A stretch of DNA of 64,000 bases from Sorex araneus. Taxonomy: Eukaryota > Chordata > Mammalia > Eulipotyphla > Soricidae. How positions within the stretch are numbered: the stretch's first letter is position 1; every line of letters starts with the position of its first letter. Positions 33,630 through 45,910 of the stretch are shown piece by piece. The stretch lies in NCBI RefSeq assembly GCF_027595985.1, contig NC_073304.1, forward strand, positions 50,013,137 to 50,077,136, given 5' to 3'. The position numbers and the translations under genes are program-made. The notes beneath the pieces are model-generated. The model did no database searches, was not told where the DNA came from, and saw nothing but the letters and a program-made list of their open reading frames with translations.

Positions 33630-34790
33630 TAGTTGTTTTTATTATTTTATTAGTATCTTCTATTGAACTTTGAGCCTCTGAAAAGCCTTTGTACACCAAC
33701 TCTCTTTGCAAATTTGTCTATACTTCTAGTTCAGAGTCTTTTCAGCTTAAGGAAGAGAGTAACTCCTGCCTTTTTATTCAAGCATCCATAGTGTTCTTGT
33801 ATTAACAGGATTCTTTAGTAGACAACAATATTCAGATCTATTCCTACTTTCTCACTGCTGATCAATGATGCCCTGAATTCTTCAGGGATGTGCTCTGCAT
33901 AAGTAATATTTTGCATAATTTTGCATTTTCTGCATAATTCTGTTTTGCTGCATAACAATGTGTCAGTTCATTTTCCCTCTTTCTGTGCCCTGGAAAGAAA
34001 GAAAGTCATCTGAAATGGCTGGCAATCTCACAACTGTTTGCTTGTTAACATTACATCTTTGAAACATTCCCCAGAGGTATGCTAATAGGCAACAAGCAAA
34101 ACAACAATAAAGAAAATCAAGGGAGAAAAAAAATATACACTACTGCAAAACAGATTTGTAGCTTTCAGTGCTTACCAGTCACTCTGCTGCTCAGCCTCCA
34201 AGCTGTTAATTGTATGTAATTATGGAGTGCTGAACTATGAATGGTCCTGACTTGAAGCTGGGAACACAGAATGAGGCTATATTCAAGTGAGGCATTGATC
34301 TGTGAAGAGTGATATGCTGTTTACAATCTCAATGAGTTGCTTTCCCCCTAGCTTTATGATTCTTCTGATAATATTTTTTGGTTGTGGAGAAAGTTAAAGA
34401 CTGTGCAGATGAGAGCATCTTCCACATCAGGAGTTTGGGGAATTAAAAACGTGAAAGTTCTGTTTTCATTAGCTTATACTTAGGATGGAGGATTTCATTT
34501 TGAGAAATTGGAGTTAAATCTTACCCTGAGTATTATGCAAGCTGCTCCTTAAAGCAAATAAAGAGGGTGCTTGCAAGTGAAAGAAGAACCAGAAAAGAAT
34601 CAACAGTGCTAGTGTGAGAAGCTGTGAGATCTCAGAGGTGCGGAGAGCATTTTGGGTTGACCTTTATACCTGTATTGACTAGAACTTATATTTATGCAAG
34701 TTTTGAAAATAGCCATGATGGTTTCCCTTGAACTGTATGTAACCTTGAAAGTAATTTGGAGCAAGCTTGGATTCTGGAAAAATGATAAAT
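33630..34790. other. unique non-coding sequence
   Basis: About 1.2 kb of apparently single-copy DNA, no gene recognised. Confidence 0.45.
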
Positions 34791-34804
34791 GCTTTCAGTC
34801 TTAT

Positions 34805-34980
34805 GTAATTTTTTTTTTTAAATTTTGTTTTGGTCCACACCTGGCAGTACTCAGGGATTACTCCTGGCTCTGAGCTTAGGATCACTCCTTGTGTGGCTCA
34901 GAGACCATAGGGGTGCTAGGAATTGAACCCAGGTCAGCAAAGCAAGCATCCTACACATTGTACTATCAGTCCAGCCCCTC
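34805..34980 (-). mobile_element. tRNA-derived shrew SINE with TSD
   Basis: Flanked by TCAGTCTTAT at 34,795-34,804 and 34,981-34,990. 'GAATTGAACCCAGGTC' and 'CAGTCCAGCCCC' mark the head. A T-run marks the tail. Confidence 0.87.
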
Positions 34981-35229
34981 TCAGTCTTATCTACCTTGTA
35001 CTTTTAAACTCTGAAAAAAAGTATTCTTTAAGATGAATACACTAGAGAATGTTTCCTATTGCAATGACTGTGGGGATTACAGGGTGTCTATGCTTTCCTA
35101 ACAAGCGTTCTTAACAGGTGTTGAAACGTTAAACTGGTTTCTTGAGGAAGACATTCAAAGAATATTACTTACTATTCATATAGTTTATAGATTTGATTAG
35201 CCTTAAGTTGTCTCAGTCAGGGAAATTAT

Positions 35230-35571
35230 CACTTGTATCACTCCGTTGATCTTTGATTTGCTTAAATGGGCGCCAATAACATCTCCATTTTCCCCTGTCA
35301 TGTGCTAGTGTAGCCCAACAATATCTGCTCTCTTCAGGAACAGGAAAAGCCTTAAACCGTTCATTCAGAGTTTTGATGAAGAAGTCTGACCATCTCATTG
35401 GTGGGCGACCATGCAGTCTTTTGACATCCTGTGGAATGCAGTTGGTAACAGCCCTAGTCCAGTGGTCATCTCTGAATCGCATTATGTGTCCGGCCCATCT
35501 GATTCTTGATGCCTTGGCAGAAAAACAAAACATATTGATATAATTCCACCCCCCCCATTTCCCTCATTTGC
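35230..35571 (-). mobile_element. RTE retrotransposon, 3' fragment with TSD
   Basis: A 5'-truncated RTE copy. The minus-strand frame to about 35,533 encodes the C-terminus of an RTE polyprotein: 'SRIRWAGHIMRFRDDHW', 'GRPPMRWSDFF', 'CWATLAHDRGKW'. This is the region after the reverse transcriptase in nematode-type RTE-1 elements. The 3' end lies at 35,230 with a short 'GTGATACAAGTGAT' repeat and no poly-A. The 12-bp TSD CAGGGAAATTAT lies at 35,218-35,229 and 35,572-35,583. About 40 bp of non-RTE sequence sits at the 5' junction (35,535-35,571). The frame is open for about 100 codons, so this copy is relatively young. Confidence 0.85.
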
Positions 35572-35867
35572 CAGGGAAATTATAACAATGATTTGTTTTT
35601 CTGTCATGGATACTGTCTGTAAAGGGGGTCTATAAACTTGTGTGATATAATTTTTAGCTATTGCTATAGGGTAATTTCTCCTTTTCCTTCTCAGTTGTAT
35701 AAATCATTCATATCTCACAGTATAACAACTGCCATTTTGGGGGTATCAGAAATTGTATTAAATATTATATATACATATATCAATAGATACAATGTGTATA
35801 TGAAATCTAACTTGATTCTTGGAATGATTCTATGAGACAAACACCATTATTTCCCCTATTTCTTTTC

Positions 35868-36048
35868 TTTTTTCTTTTTTTTTTTGCTTTTTGGGTCACA
35901 CCTGGCGATGCACAGGGAATACTCCTGGCTCTGCACTCAGGAATCACCCCGGCCGTGCTCAGGGGACCATATGGGATGCTGGGATTTGAACCCGGGTCGG
36001 CCGCGTGCAAGGCAAACGCCCTACCCGCTGTGCTATCTCTCCAGCCCC
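35868..36048 (-). mobile_element. young tRNA-derived shrew SINE with TSD
   Basis: Nearly consensus, with intact CpGs ('GAACCCGGGTCGGCCGCGTG'). Flanked by ATTTCCCCTATTTCT/ATTTCCCCTGTTTCT (35,849-35,863 and 36,050-36,064). The T/C-rich tail is at the left. Confidence 0.93.
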
Positions 36049-36350
36049 AATTTCCCCTGTTTCTAAATGAGAAAATTAAGGTGATGTGGGTCAGTTTGTT
36101 TTTGAAAAGAGGAGGGAAAATCTGCACAAGTTCTTCATAGTCTGGACATTAAGTTCCCCCCATCTCACCAGAGGCAGCCAGCAAACTGTACCTGAGACCC
36201 ACTTGATTTCCCCAGAGGGAGAACTGATCTCTGCCACTAGATTTTCAACAAACTGGTTCTCAAGCAGAGGCAAGATTCTGCTCTTCACAGGAAAAGGAGA
36301 AGTTGGCACCAACCTCCATTTGTAGTCCTATTTTTTCTCTTTCTAAAAAA

Positions 36351-36430
36351 GAATGGAGACAGATGAAGATGTTACTAGTGCCTGCTCGAGCAAATCAACG
36401 AACAACAATGGGATGACAAGTGATTACAAC
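36351..36430 (+). mobile_element. RTE-type 3' end fragment
   Basis: About 80 bp: 'GAAGATGTTACTAGTGCC', 'TGCTCGAGCAAATCAACG', 'CAATGGGATGACAAGTGAT'. Severely 5'-truncated member of the RTE-tailed group. Confidence 0.7.
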
Positions 36431-36576
36431 AAAAAAGGATTTCAGAACAAGATTGTGAAGCAAAATCATTTTATCAAGGGAAGATGCTAATTATAAAAAT
36501 AGCATGGGTTTCTTCAGAGAGAGGAGAGAGCCCTGAAAGTAAAGGAAATGCCACACCCTTCAAGAAACAAAAGTGT

Positions 36577-36748
36577 AGGACCAGAGAGATGGGACAGGAA
36601 TAAAAGCACTTGACTTGCATGCCACCAACCCTGATTTGAATCCCTGGTGCCACATACAGTTCCCCAGTCACAGCCAGGGCTAGTTCCTGAGCATAAAGTT
36701 AGAAATGTCCCCGAGAGGTAGAAACAAACAAACAAACAAACAAACAAA
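36577..36748 (+). mobile_element. tRNA-derived shrew SINE with (AAAC)n tail
   Basis: Sense SINE ('GGACCAGAGAGATGGGAC', 'GACTTGCATGCCACCAACCC', 'CAGTTCCCCAGTCACAGCC') ending in six CAAA units, so its tail has become a small microsatellite. Confidence 0.8.
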
Positions 36749-37089
36749 TGTAAACCCAGAACGGAGTACCATGTAGTAAAAAGGAGAAATTATGCCTTTA
36801 GGGCTCAGAGTAGGAGAGCAAATGACACAAAAAATGGGGTTTCCTAAACTGCATTGAGATGCCTGCAGCCCCCGCCTATGACTTGCAGCACCCATCCCCT
36901 AAGCTGCCTCTGCTTGGCTAAGGTTCACTGCTAGGAAGTCACTAAGGAGAAAGACTTTGAGTTCTGATGGTCTCTTCATCCTTTCAGTCATATCAGAGCT
37001 TCAGGTGAGTTTTTCCCAGACAGGGTGACCCTAGTCCTCAAATGATAGTAGGAAGACTCCTTTTCAGAATATATCTCATCTCTGCAGAA

Positions 37090-37725
37090 TCTCCTGCCCT
37101 CGTGCTAGGGGAGACCCCACTTGGAGGGGGCAGGTTGAGTTTCCCTCCCCACCCCAAGCAGAGATCTGGCAGCCAAAAACCTCCAGAACCCAGCCACAGT
37201 CATGCTCAAGGCCACTCTTCACACACTTGGATGAGCCTCACCCATGAAGGAACTGGCAGAGGAACCCAGGTATGCGAGACCCGTGTCTGAGATCTCTATG
37301 CCTGGTTGGATTAGGACTAGGCCTCCTCCACCCGGATCCCCAGTTTTCCAGTAGCTTGGCAGTCACACCCACAAATTTTCCCTGGCGGCATGTAATCTCA
37401 TCAATGTCCAAAATCCAGAGACTATAAAACAAAGCTCCCAGAAGAAAGCGATATAATTTTTCCTGCAGTGTGCAGCCACATTCACGGCTGTGTGACCTTT
37501 TATTTTTTAAAATTTAATTAATTAATTAATTAATTTTCTTCACATGGCAGAGCCTGGCTAGCTATCTGTGTCGTATTTGATATGCCAAAAACAGTTAACA
37601 ACAACATGTTCTTCATGTTCCTGGAGTGAACAGATGCCACTGGGACGCGACAAGGACAAATGAAAACATTACTGGTGCCTGCTCGAGCAAATCGATGAAC
37701 AATGGGATGACAGTGATACAGTGAT
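37090..37725 (+). mobile_element. X-RTE composite element (diverged head)
   Basis: The head (37,090-37,260: 'GGAGGGGGCAGGTTGAG', 'CCCACCCCAAGCAGAGATC', 'CAGCCACAGTCATGCTC') is a diverged X head. A segment with 'CCAGTTTTCCAGTAGCTTGG' and 'CAGAGACTATAAAACAAAGC' is shared with 52,620-52,750. It ends with an RTE module ('GGCAGAGCCTGGC', 'TATTTGATATGCCAAAAAC', 'GACAAGGACAAATG') and RTE-like 3' end ('CTGCTCGAGCAAATCGATG', 'GATGACAGTGATACAGTGAT'). An A/T-only patch (37,501-37,536) interrupts it. No TSD found. Confidence 0.65.
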
Positions 37726-37779
37726 CGCATCTTTCCAAAAATTTCTTTATATTGTGAACTTTTGCCTCACCAAACTTTT

Positions 37780-38371
<592 letters not shown>

Positions 38372-38474
38372 CCTCACCAAACTTTTCTTGGTATTTGACT
38401 CCCCAAAATTTACTGTCAATGGGCGCAGACCTGACTGCCTACCTTAAAGGCTCAGCAAATTAAATAATCTATTA

Positions 38475-39225
38475 TACTCACGTGACTAGAAATAAGGGTA
38501 CAGGCAAATAGAAATAGAGGTACAGAAAAATCTCTTGGGCTGTTTACTTGTACTGATCAGTCACCAGCTTACTGGGAGAGTCATGTTAAATAGAAGTGGT
38601 AATGCTCAGATTTCATGGATACTGTGGTTTGGACAAAGGCCTTTTACCTTTTGAGTTATTTGAAAACTATAATCTAATTCTTGTAAACCACATGCTTTGG
38701 AAAATGTGATGTACTTTAGTATAGTGATTCTCGGATATCTTAAGCCTGTGAAGCAGGGTCTAGTAATCTGAGATTTTAAGTTTGGAGGTCTTCTGAGGGA
38801 TGATACAGGACATTTGCCTTTGAGTAAGTTCTCCTAGAGTATCTGGGATGATTGTGGACCACAACTAAGTAACTGAGAATCTGTCCAAGAGTTTTGGGAG
38901 CAGATTTTTTTCCTTCACACAATGATTTTTACTCTTGCCATCTGTTTTTTTTTTTTTAGTTAATAACAGATGATGAGCCTTCTTATGATGTCATAGGTTG
39001 ATTCAAGTATGGCTAATACTGAGGCATTAAAAAAAAGCCCAAACCTCTACTAATTCTTTTTTCCCTATCAACATTTCAAGAAAGTTGGCAATAATTGCTG
39101 TAAAATAAAAGTCTAGTAATAAAATTTAGGGACTATTTGAATTTCAGCCTCAAAGACACATTAAAAATCTTCAGCAAGAATCATTGACTAGGATGTATTA
39201 TAAAAGATATAATTAGGGAGATTTC
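38475..39225. other. unique non-coding sequence
   Basis: No recognised feature apart from a short T-run at 38,946. Confidence 0.4.
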
Positions 39226-39227
39226 CT

Positions 39228-39292
39228 TTTGGTGCTATCAAGAATTGAACTCAGGTTCACATGGAGCAGTTTCTGAAGTATATCCCCAGTCC
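39228..39292 (-). mobile_element. SINE head fragment
   Basis: 'CAAGAATTGAACTCAGGTTC' and 'ATATCCCCAGTCC' suggest an old antisense tRNA-like head. Confidence 0.4.
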
Positions 39293-39354
39293 TGAGAATT
39301 TATTTTTTATGAGCAAAGAACATAAACATATATTTACATAAAATAAAAATATTA

Positions 39355-39534
39355 AAAAAATTTTTTTTTGCTTTTTTTGGATCACACCTGGTGATGCACA
39401 GGGGTTACTCCTGGCTCTGCACTCAGGAATTACCCCTGGCAGTGCTCAGAGGACCATATGGGATGCTGGGAATCGAACCCGGGTCGGCCGCGTGCAAGGC
39501 AAACGCCCTACCAGCTGTGCTATTGCTCCAGCCC
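39355..39534 (-). mobile_element. young tRNA-derived shrew SINE
   Basis: Near consensus ('GGAATCGAACCCGGGTCGG', 'CCGCGTGCAAGGCAAACGCC'). Flanking AT-rich duplication TAAAAATATT/TAAAATATT is suggestive only. Confidence 0.92.
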
Positions 39535-39652
39535 CTAAAATATTTTTTAATATGACAAAATGATAATATTTGAAAAATGGGTTTAAGGTGACAGGAGTAT
39601 AGGAATTTCTTTTTTTTGCATAGAGATAGGGGTAGTCATTATTGATCCCTTT

Positions 39653-39770
39653 TCTTTTCTTTTCTTTTCTTTTCTTTTCTTTTCTTTTCTTTTCTTTTCT
39701 TTTCTTTTCTTTTCTTTTCTTTTCTTTTCTTTTCTTTTCTCTTCTTTTCTTTTCTTTTCTCTTTTGGTTT
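39653..39770. repeat. (TTTTC)n microsatellite
   Basis: About 23 units, two imperfect. Confidence 0.97.
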
Positions 39771-39962
39771 TTCTTTTTTCTTTTTCTTTTTTTTTTTTTT
39801 TTTTGCTTTTTGGGTCATACCCAGCGATGCTCAGGGGTTACTCTTGCACTCAGGAATGACTCCTGGCGGTGCTTGAGGGACCATATGGGATGCCGCGGAT
39901 TGAACCTGGGTCGGCCTCGTGCGAAGCAAATGCCCTACCCGCTGTGCTATTGCTCCGGCCCC
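39653..39962 (-). mobile_element. tRNA-derived SINE with tail expanded to (TTTTC)n, with TSD
   Basis: Duplicated ATTGATCCCTTT at 39,641-39,652 and 39,963-39,974 encloses both a 120-bp (TTTTC)n tract and the SINE body (39,803-39,962, 'GATTGAACCTGGGTCGGCC'). The pentamer tract is therefore the grown SINE tail. A small deletion removes part of the 'CTCCTGGCTCTGCACTC' block. Confidence 0.9.
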
Positions 39963-40367
39963 ATTGATCCCTTTGAAACAAAGTAATCTAATACAGTGAC
40001 TTTATTAAATATATACCATTATCCTCATAAATGAAGAAATCAAAGCGCATATAGGCAATAAAAATATTACTGCTAGTGGGATTAAAAATTGGTATTATCT
40101 TTTCACTAGGTAATTTGACTCTGTTTAAGAACCTTGAAAACATTTATTACTTTAACTCTGTAATTTTAGTTCTAGTAATTATTCAACAGATGCAGAGATT
40201 CTCACAAAAATCAGTGCACAAGAATAGTCTTGTAGCTTTACATGTAACACAAAAAATAAAAGCACTGTAATGGTCAAGTAAGAGAGACATTACTGAATAG
40301 CTTACCCTTTTAATAGGCACAGCCACTTAAAATTGCAGTTAAAAAATAATCACGACAGAACTATCTG

Positions 40368-40552
40368 TTTCTTTTTGTTTGTTTGCTTTGGGACCATACC
40401 TGACTGTGCACAGGGTTTACTTCTTGCTCTGTGCTGAGGGATCACTCTTGGTAGGGCTCAAGGAACCATATGGGGTGCTGGGGATCCAGACCAGATCAGC
40501 TGCATGCAAGGCAAGCACCTTCCCAACTGTACTATTGCTCCAGTCCTTATGT
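40368..40552 (-). mobile_element. tRNA-derived shrew SINE
   Basis: 'GACTGTGCACAGGGTTTAC', 'GGGTGCTGGGGATCC', 'TACTATTGCTCCAGTCC', with a (TTTG)n tail at the left. Confidence 0.83.
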
Positions 40553-40554
40553 TT

Positions 40555-42725
40555 CCATTTTCTTTTAAAGGACTCAAAATCACAGGCCCAGAATGACTCC
40601 AGTGTTACTAAAAGTTAATAAAAAAGAATGCCTTGAAGGCCATATGATTTTGTAGGCTCTACAGTTCTGCTCCCAATTCCAGTGAGTGTTTTGTTTTCTC
40701 CACCTTGAGCAATCCTTAAAATAGCACTTGGGTCTCCTACTGTTCAGCTCAGTTCTTGCCCTTTTCACCTGGAGATAGTATCAGATTCTATAGTTGAGGG
40801 CTCAATCCTGCAAGACTACTCCATTTCAATCAATGTTAAGTCTAGGTTGTAACCTGTGCTTCTGACTGGTTATAAATCAGAGGTTCTTGGAACTTCGCAA
40901 GTTCATCTAGTTTTCTAGAGTGACTTGAAAGACTCAGTAAAATTTACTTGCTAAATTTCTAGTTTATTTAAAAGTACATAATACAGGAAGTGTCAAATAG
41001 AAGAGAAACACAGGGCAAGGTACTGTGAAAGAGGGGTGGAGCTTCTATACTCTCTCCAGATATGCTGTTTCCCCTAAATCTTTTCCTGTCTGTCAGCCTG
41101 GGAGCACTCTATACTCCATCCTTTTGGGTTTTTATGTGTGCTTCGTTTCATAGGGAAAATTGATTAAATCACTGGTCTTTGGTGTTTGAAATCAATTTCC
41201 AGTCCCTCAGCTCTAGGAGATTTGTGGTAGTGGGAAGGAAAAGTGAAAGCTCTAGTTCGCATCTGTAGGTGACCTAGGGGATTTCCAAAAATCACTGCAT
41301 TAACAGACACCTTTATTCCTCTTATCACTTAGGAAATTCTAAAGATTTTAGGAGATTTGTGCCAGAAATGGGGAGGGAGACGTAATAGGTATTTCTTATT
41401 AAAAATCACAATTTCACAACCATGCTCATTCTTTGTATGAATATACATAAAATCATCATTTTGGTAATATCTAAAAATATTTCCTAGCTGTATCTCATTC
41501 TTCTCGAGTTGAGGAGGTGTCCTATCTGTTAGAGAACTATTTTGAACTTCTTTTATTCACCTCTCCTCCTCTGCTGGTGGATCAGGGTGCTCCTGTGGTT
41601 TAGATGATCTGGCAGAAAGAGTTGAAAGACCCAGAGATAAAGCCCTAGCTTCTTGTAACTAGGCTAGAGGACTGTGATTGCCCATTTGAGCCAAGTAGAG
41701 GTGGGTAGAATATGGACTCAGATGGTCTGTCATGACTCCCACTTCTCATGTTGGCTTCGCAGTCCCAGAACTGTGGAACTGGTGCAGCTGACTCATTTTA
41801 AAGGACACCCGAAGAAACACGTGAGGACCTGAGAAGAAAATGTTGCAGGCTGGCAGAAAGCTAAGGCCCTGGTGATGCAAGTTAGAAAAAGTCACAGCAT
41901 CTCAAAGCCAAGGCAGCCAGTCCTAAAGCATGGAGGCACGGGAATCTTTCATGAAACCTATTGAGATGTAGAAGTTCCAGGCCCAGAGAAGGCTGGGTCC
42001 CTGGAACCCTGAGCGGAGTGGCTCTGTCAAAGAACAAAGGCTGTGATAATATCAAAGACCATCAACAGTTTCCAAGCTCTCCCCCTTGACAACACCCTAG
42101 CAACAGACTTTTGAGGGCAGTTTGGAAAATCTTACAAAAACCAGTTTTCTGGAGGAAAAGGCATGGCATTCTCCACCTAGGGAAGATCAAATGAACCCAG
42201 GTGTAGTCTGACAGCTGCCCAACGGGACTGATGGGAATCAAGTGTTCTGGTGCATAGATGCTTCAGACAGACAGTACCAGTTCTGAATATCTGTTCATTT
42301 CCCATTTCCCACTCTAAGTCTCTTACACACTTCCCTAGGTGATCAAGGTAGGTAAAGCAAGGAAGGTGGTAAAAATCTACCTCTTGAAACTTTTAACTCC
42401 CTCATTCTGTACTTCACCTAAGTCATCTGCAACATTTTTTGGAAAGTCAATTTTTTTTTTGGATACCCAGGAGTCAATGAATACCCTGTGGTATTTCACA
42501 GCTTACTCTGGTGACCTACTTCTTTTGGTTCTCTCTTTTCCCACTGCAATAAAAGTGATGGGCTAAAGACCAAAGTCTAGAAGATTTAGCTGATTTAGAA
42601 TATCAGCTTCTTGATTCATAGATGAGGATACTTTGCAGGACACCAAATGATGCTACATCTCAAAGGTGAGAGGAAGGAACTCAGTACCCCTCATGAGGGA
42701 AGAACATTGTCCAGAACGCTGTTCT
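40555..42725. other. unique non-coding sequence
   Basis: 2.2 kb without recognisable repeats or exons. Open frames are short and unsupported. Confidence 0.45.
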
Positions 42726-42727
42726 TT

Positions 42728-43080
42728 GGTTTAAATGTTTGTATCCCTCCAAATTACATGTTGAAATCCTAAAGCTCCATGTGGTATGGTATTTATAGGT
42801 GGGGCCTTTGAGAGGTAGTTAAGACATGAGGGTGGAACTCTCAAGGATGGGACTAGCATACTTTAAGAGGAAACTCCACAGAGATCCTTTATCCTTTTTC
42901 ACCATATAAGTATATAGCAAGAGATTGACTTTCTGCTACCAGAAAGAGGGTCTTCACCAGAACCCATCTCTGTTGAACCTTAGACTTCCCAACCTTAAGA
43001 ACTGTGATAAATAAAGTTCTGTTGTTTAGAAACCATCTAATCTATGTTATTTTGTTACAGTTGCCTGAGCTAAGATGCCT
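42728..43080 (+). mobile_element. MLT1-type LTR (ERVL-MaLR), ancient solo copy
   Basis: Ordered blocks of the MaLR LTR consensus: 'TTACATGTTGAAATCCTAA', 'GGTGGGGCCTTTGAGAGG', 'GACATGAGGGTGGAACTC', 'CTTCACCAGAACC', 'TTAGACTTCCCAACC', 'AACTGTGATAAATAAAG', 'TTATTTTGTTACAG'. About 350 bp, no internal retroviral sequence beside it. This is a pan-mammalian, long-inactive family and only the non-coding LTR is present. Confidence 0.75.
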
Positions 43081-43084
43081 TGTC

Positions 43085-43835
43085 TCAGTATTTGAAGGAA
43101 TGATGTATATGTTCTAGAGTTGAAAGCTGGAAAGTTTTTCTATCAGAGTATTCTATGTTCTAATATTCAATGAGAAGGCTTGATTAGAGTTAACTAAGAA
43201 CTTCATTTGTAAGATTCCTGATGTAATGGAATCATATAGAAAAAAACGCATATTTTGGCGTCTTAAAATTTTGGGTCTTGTGACCTGAGAGGCTGCCCTG
43301 GTACTCCATGCTTGCCCTTCTTGTCTGTCTGCACCTGCTGGCAATTGTGTCTCCTGGTAAGGGACTTGGTATTCTTATGAGGGGAGAGGTTGCCCCTTCT
43401 ACACAGTGCCAAGGTTTGATCTCCCAGGGGACAATTTCTTAGGGTCTGGGGTCCCTGGTGGCAATTCTAATGGACCAGCCCCATGACAGCCTCCTGGAAC
43501 AGTAGGTCCTGGACATGGAGGTCTCTATTTCTGTATTTGCCCATAGTTATGACCTTGGTCTATTGTTTTATTTTTTAAAAAATATTTCCTCTTTGTTAAA
43601 ACAGTATTTATAATATTTGTAGTACATTATAGTTGTCATGAATTTGTTATAAAAATACTATCCATTTGCATATGGCTCCCAATATGCTAATGAGCATCTA
43701 TTAATTTATTTTAAAAAATCTAACCTTTTTTATTAAGGAAACTATAGTATGTAAGTTTTAGGAGTATGGCTTCTTATATTGACAAAAGAATATACCAGAC
43801 CACATCCAATACAAATAGTTCAGTTACCACTCATC
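43085..43835. other. unique non-coding sequence
   Basis: Nothing recognised. Confidence 0.4.
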
Positions 43836-43839
43836 ACCA

Positions 43840-44803
43840 TCTACTTTATTTCCTCTAGCTATTCCCCCCACCTCTATCCTTCTTCTCCTCTGACAACTGC
43901 AATTTTGTTGTCACAACCTAAGGATTGTTTTTTATTTGCTCTTTTTTCATTTGTATTCTACATAGAAGCATAGTCATCCAGTATTTGTGTTTATTTTTCA
44001 GGTTTGTTTATCACTTGAAAGCCTATCCATGCATATGGCAAGCTTTCATCTTTTTTTCAGAGGGGGGCACTTCTCAGGGCTTACTCCAGGTTCTGTGTTC
44101 AGGGTTCATTTCTGGCAGTGGTGGGGAGACCATATACAGTGCTGGAGCAGCCTTACCTCTCTGGCCTACCTTATTTTTTAATAGCTAAGTAGCATTCCAT
44201 CATGTGTGTTTACCATACCTTCTTTGTCCAGTTATGGGCATTTAGATTGTTCACATGTCTTGGATATTATAAATAGTAGTGCAGTAAACACTGGGATACT
44301 TGAATCTTTTCAAATTATGTTTCTTATTCTTTGGATAGATACCATGAATCAGAATTGCTGGATCATACAGTAACTCTAAGTTACAGTTTTTTGAGGTACT
44401 GTCATTTTGTTTTCCACATACAGTGCACCAATCTACATTTCTACTGACAGTATTTAAGGATTCTGTTTTTTCCTCACCCTTTCTTTTTTTGTATAGGGCA
44501 TTTTCACAGATGCGAGTTGATAGCTTGTTCTGGTCTGTATTTCTCTAATAGCAAGTAATAATGTGTATTGTTTTCATGTGCCAGTTGGCTGTCTATTTGT
44601 CTTCTTGGGGAAGTATCTTGAATGTAGATATCTGAATTATTAGCCCAGTCTTTGACTCAGTTGTTTGTTTTTTTTTTGGTTGTTGAGTTACATGATACAT
44701 ATTTTTATAAAAGGGATATTATATACTGGATATATATGCATTATATGCTGGATATTAACCCATTATTAGATGTGTGCATTGTGAATATCTTATCCCAGTA
44801 TCT
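43840..44803 (-). mobile_element. old L1 3' portion, interrupted
   Basis: Antisense L1 3' region: 'TAGCATTCCATCATGTGTG', 'ATGGGCATTTAGATTGTTC', 'AATTGCTGGATCATACAG', 'GGATATTAACCCATTATTAG'. Interrupted by a SINE (44,050-44,165) and followed by the family Z insertion. L1 sequence may continue past 45,100. Confidence 0.68.
44050..44165 (-). mobile_element. tRNA-derived SINE, partial
   Basis: 'TTCTCAGGGCTTACTCC', 'GGTGGGGAGACCATATAC', 'ACCTCTCTGGCC'. A central deletion removed the B-box side. Confidence 0.72.
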
Positions 44804-45090
44804 TTTTTTTTAAGTAAAACAGATTTTATTTGGAGGTTTTGAAGGTGTGGAGGGGAAGAGATAGGGAAGGGGGTGAGAGAAAGACAGAGAGAGAGAGAGA
44901 GAGTAACATGCTCAAGAGAGAACGTGGGCTTCTCCAAGGATAGAGAGAGCCCCTATACACATCCCAGCATTAGACACGAAAGCATGAAAGTACACATCTC
45001 AAAAGGGGAGATGCGGGCAACACATGTGCTCAGGCACATGTGCTCGGCCACATGGGTACAAGCAGCATATGGGCTCTGGCAGCATATGTG
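44804..45090 (-). mobile_element. Retroposon, family Z, with TSD
   Basis: Inserted in the L1 with duplication CCAGTATCT at 44,795-44,803 and 45,091-45,099. T-run, 'AAGTAAAACAGATTTTATTTGG', a GAGA purine block, 'GAACGTGGGCTTCTCCAAGG' and a 'CACATGTGCTCAGG' block. The 5' part in sense contains repeated 'GCACATGTG' motifs. It aligns along its whole length with 5,432-5,721. Confidence 0.72.
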
Positions 45091-45149
45091 CCAGTATCTA
45101 TTTTTGTGTGTGTGTGTGGTGATTTCCCTCCCACCCGCCACCACACACA

Positions 45150-45800
45150 GACTTTATTTAAGCACCAAGGTTAGGAAAGTTTTTTGTGATGATTTCTTTC
45201 AATAGTCCAACACCAATTTCTCCACTATCGTCTTTATTTTCCCAACCAACCCTCAACCTGCCCCCATAGCAGGCCCATAATTATTTTTATGGCTTGCTAC
45301 CGTTAAATGACTAATAGAAAGATCAAAAAATTATTTCCATAGAAGAAAATTTGTGAAAATTATATCTTACTATGGGGACATTAAGCCCTTGTCTGAGGTT
45401 TTACTGAACTGTTGTTGCAAGTTAAGCCTTCTGTGTTACTGCTATTGTTAGTTGACATCAGTTGGCATCTGCATTATATCCCATCTAGTCTGGTGTGCTA
45501 CTACTGAGATGTCAGTGTTTTAGAGTTTGAACATGTTGCATGGCCACATTTATGCATTCCAGAAAATCCAGAATATATTTAACTGGGCAGTTAACTGGAC
45601 AGCTAGCTGGCTTGCCTACCTCTGAGATTGCTCTGGAGGTCTCAGATAGGAATGGGTATACAAGAAATTTTTGTGGCTAGTTGATATCCTCCAAGATTTA
45701 CTTATGAGTCTCTGGAATAAGGCTGGTAGGTGAACTTATGATGGTGGTGGTAGTGGTTCATGGGCCCATGTTGATTATTTTTATACTTGCAGAACTTTTG
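45150..45800 (-). mobile_element. old family X-like retroposon
   Basis: 'CAATAGTCCAACACCAATTTC', 'CCATAGAAGAAAATTTGTG', 'GGACATTAAGCCCTTGTC' and 'TTGCAAGTTAAGCCTTCTG' follow the 3' half of the X elements at 24.8 and 31.7 kb. The 5' half instead shares 'TTTACTTATGAGTCTCTGG' with the element near 16.6 kb. Boundaries approximate. Confidence 0.5.
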
Positions 45801-45910
45801 AGTTTGATGTTTTCTCTTTTATTTCTTTTTTGATTTTGTCTTGGAATTTATCTTTTGTTTACCTTGATGTCAATATCTTAGTCTGATATCAAGGAATGTA
45901 TAACTAGGTT

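Noticed and set aside
42728..43080. Recent endogenous retrovirus
   Set aside because: Only a diverged, solo MaLR-type LTR is present, with no internal gag, pol or env sequence.
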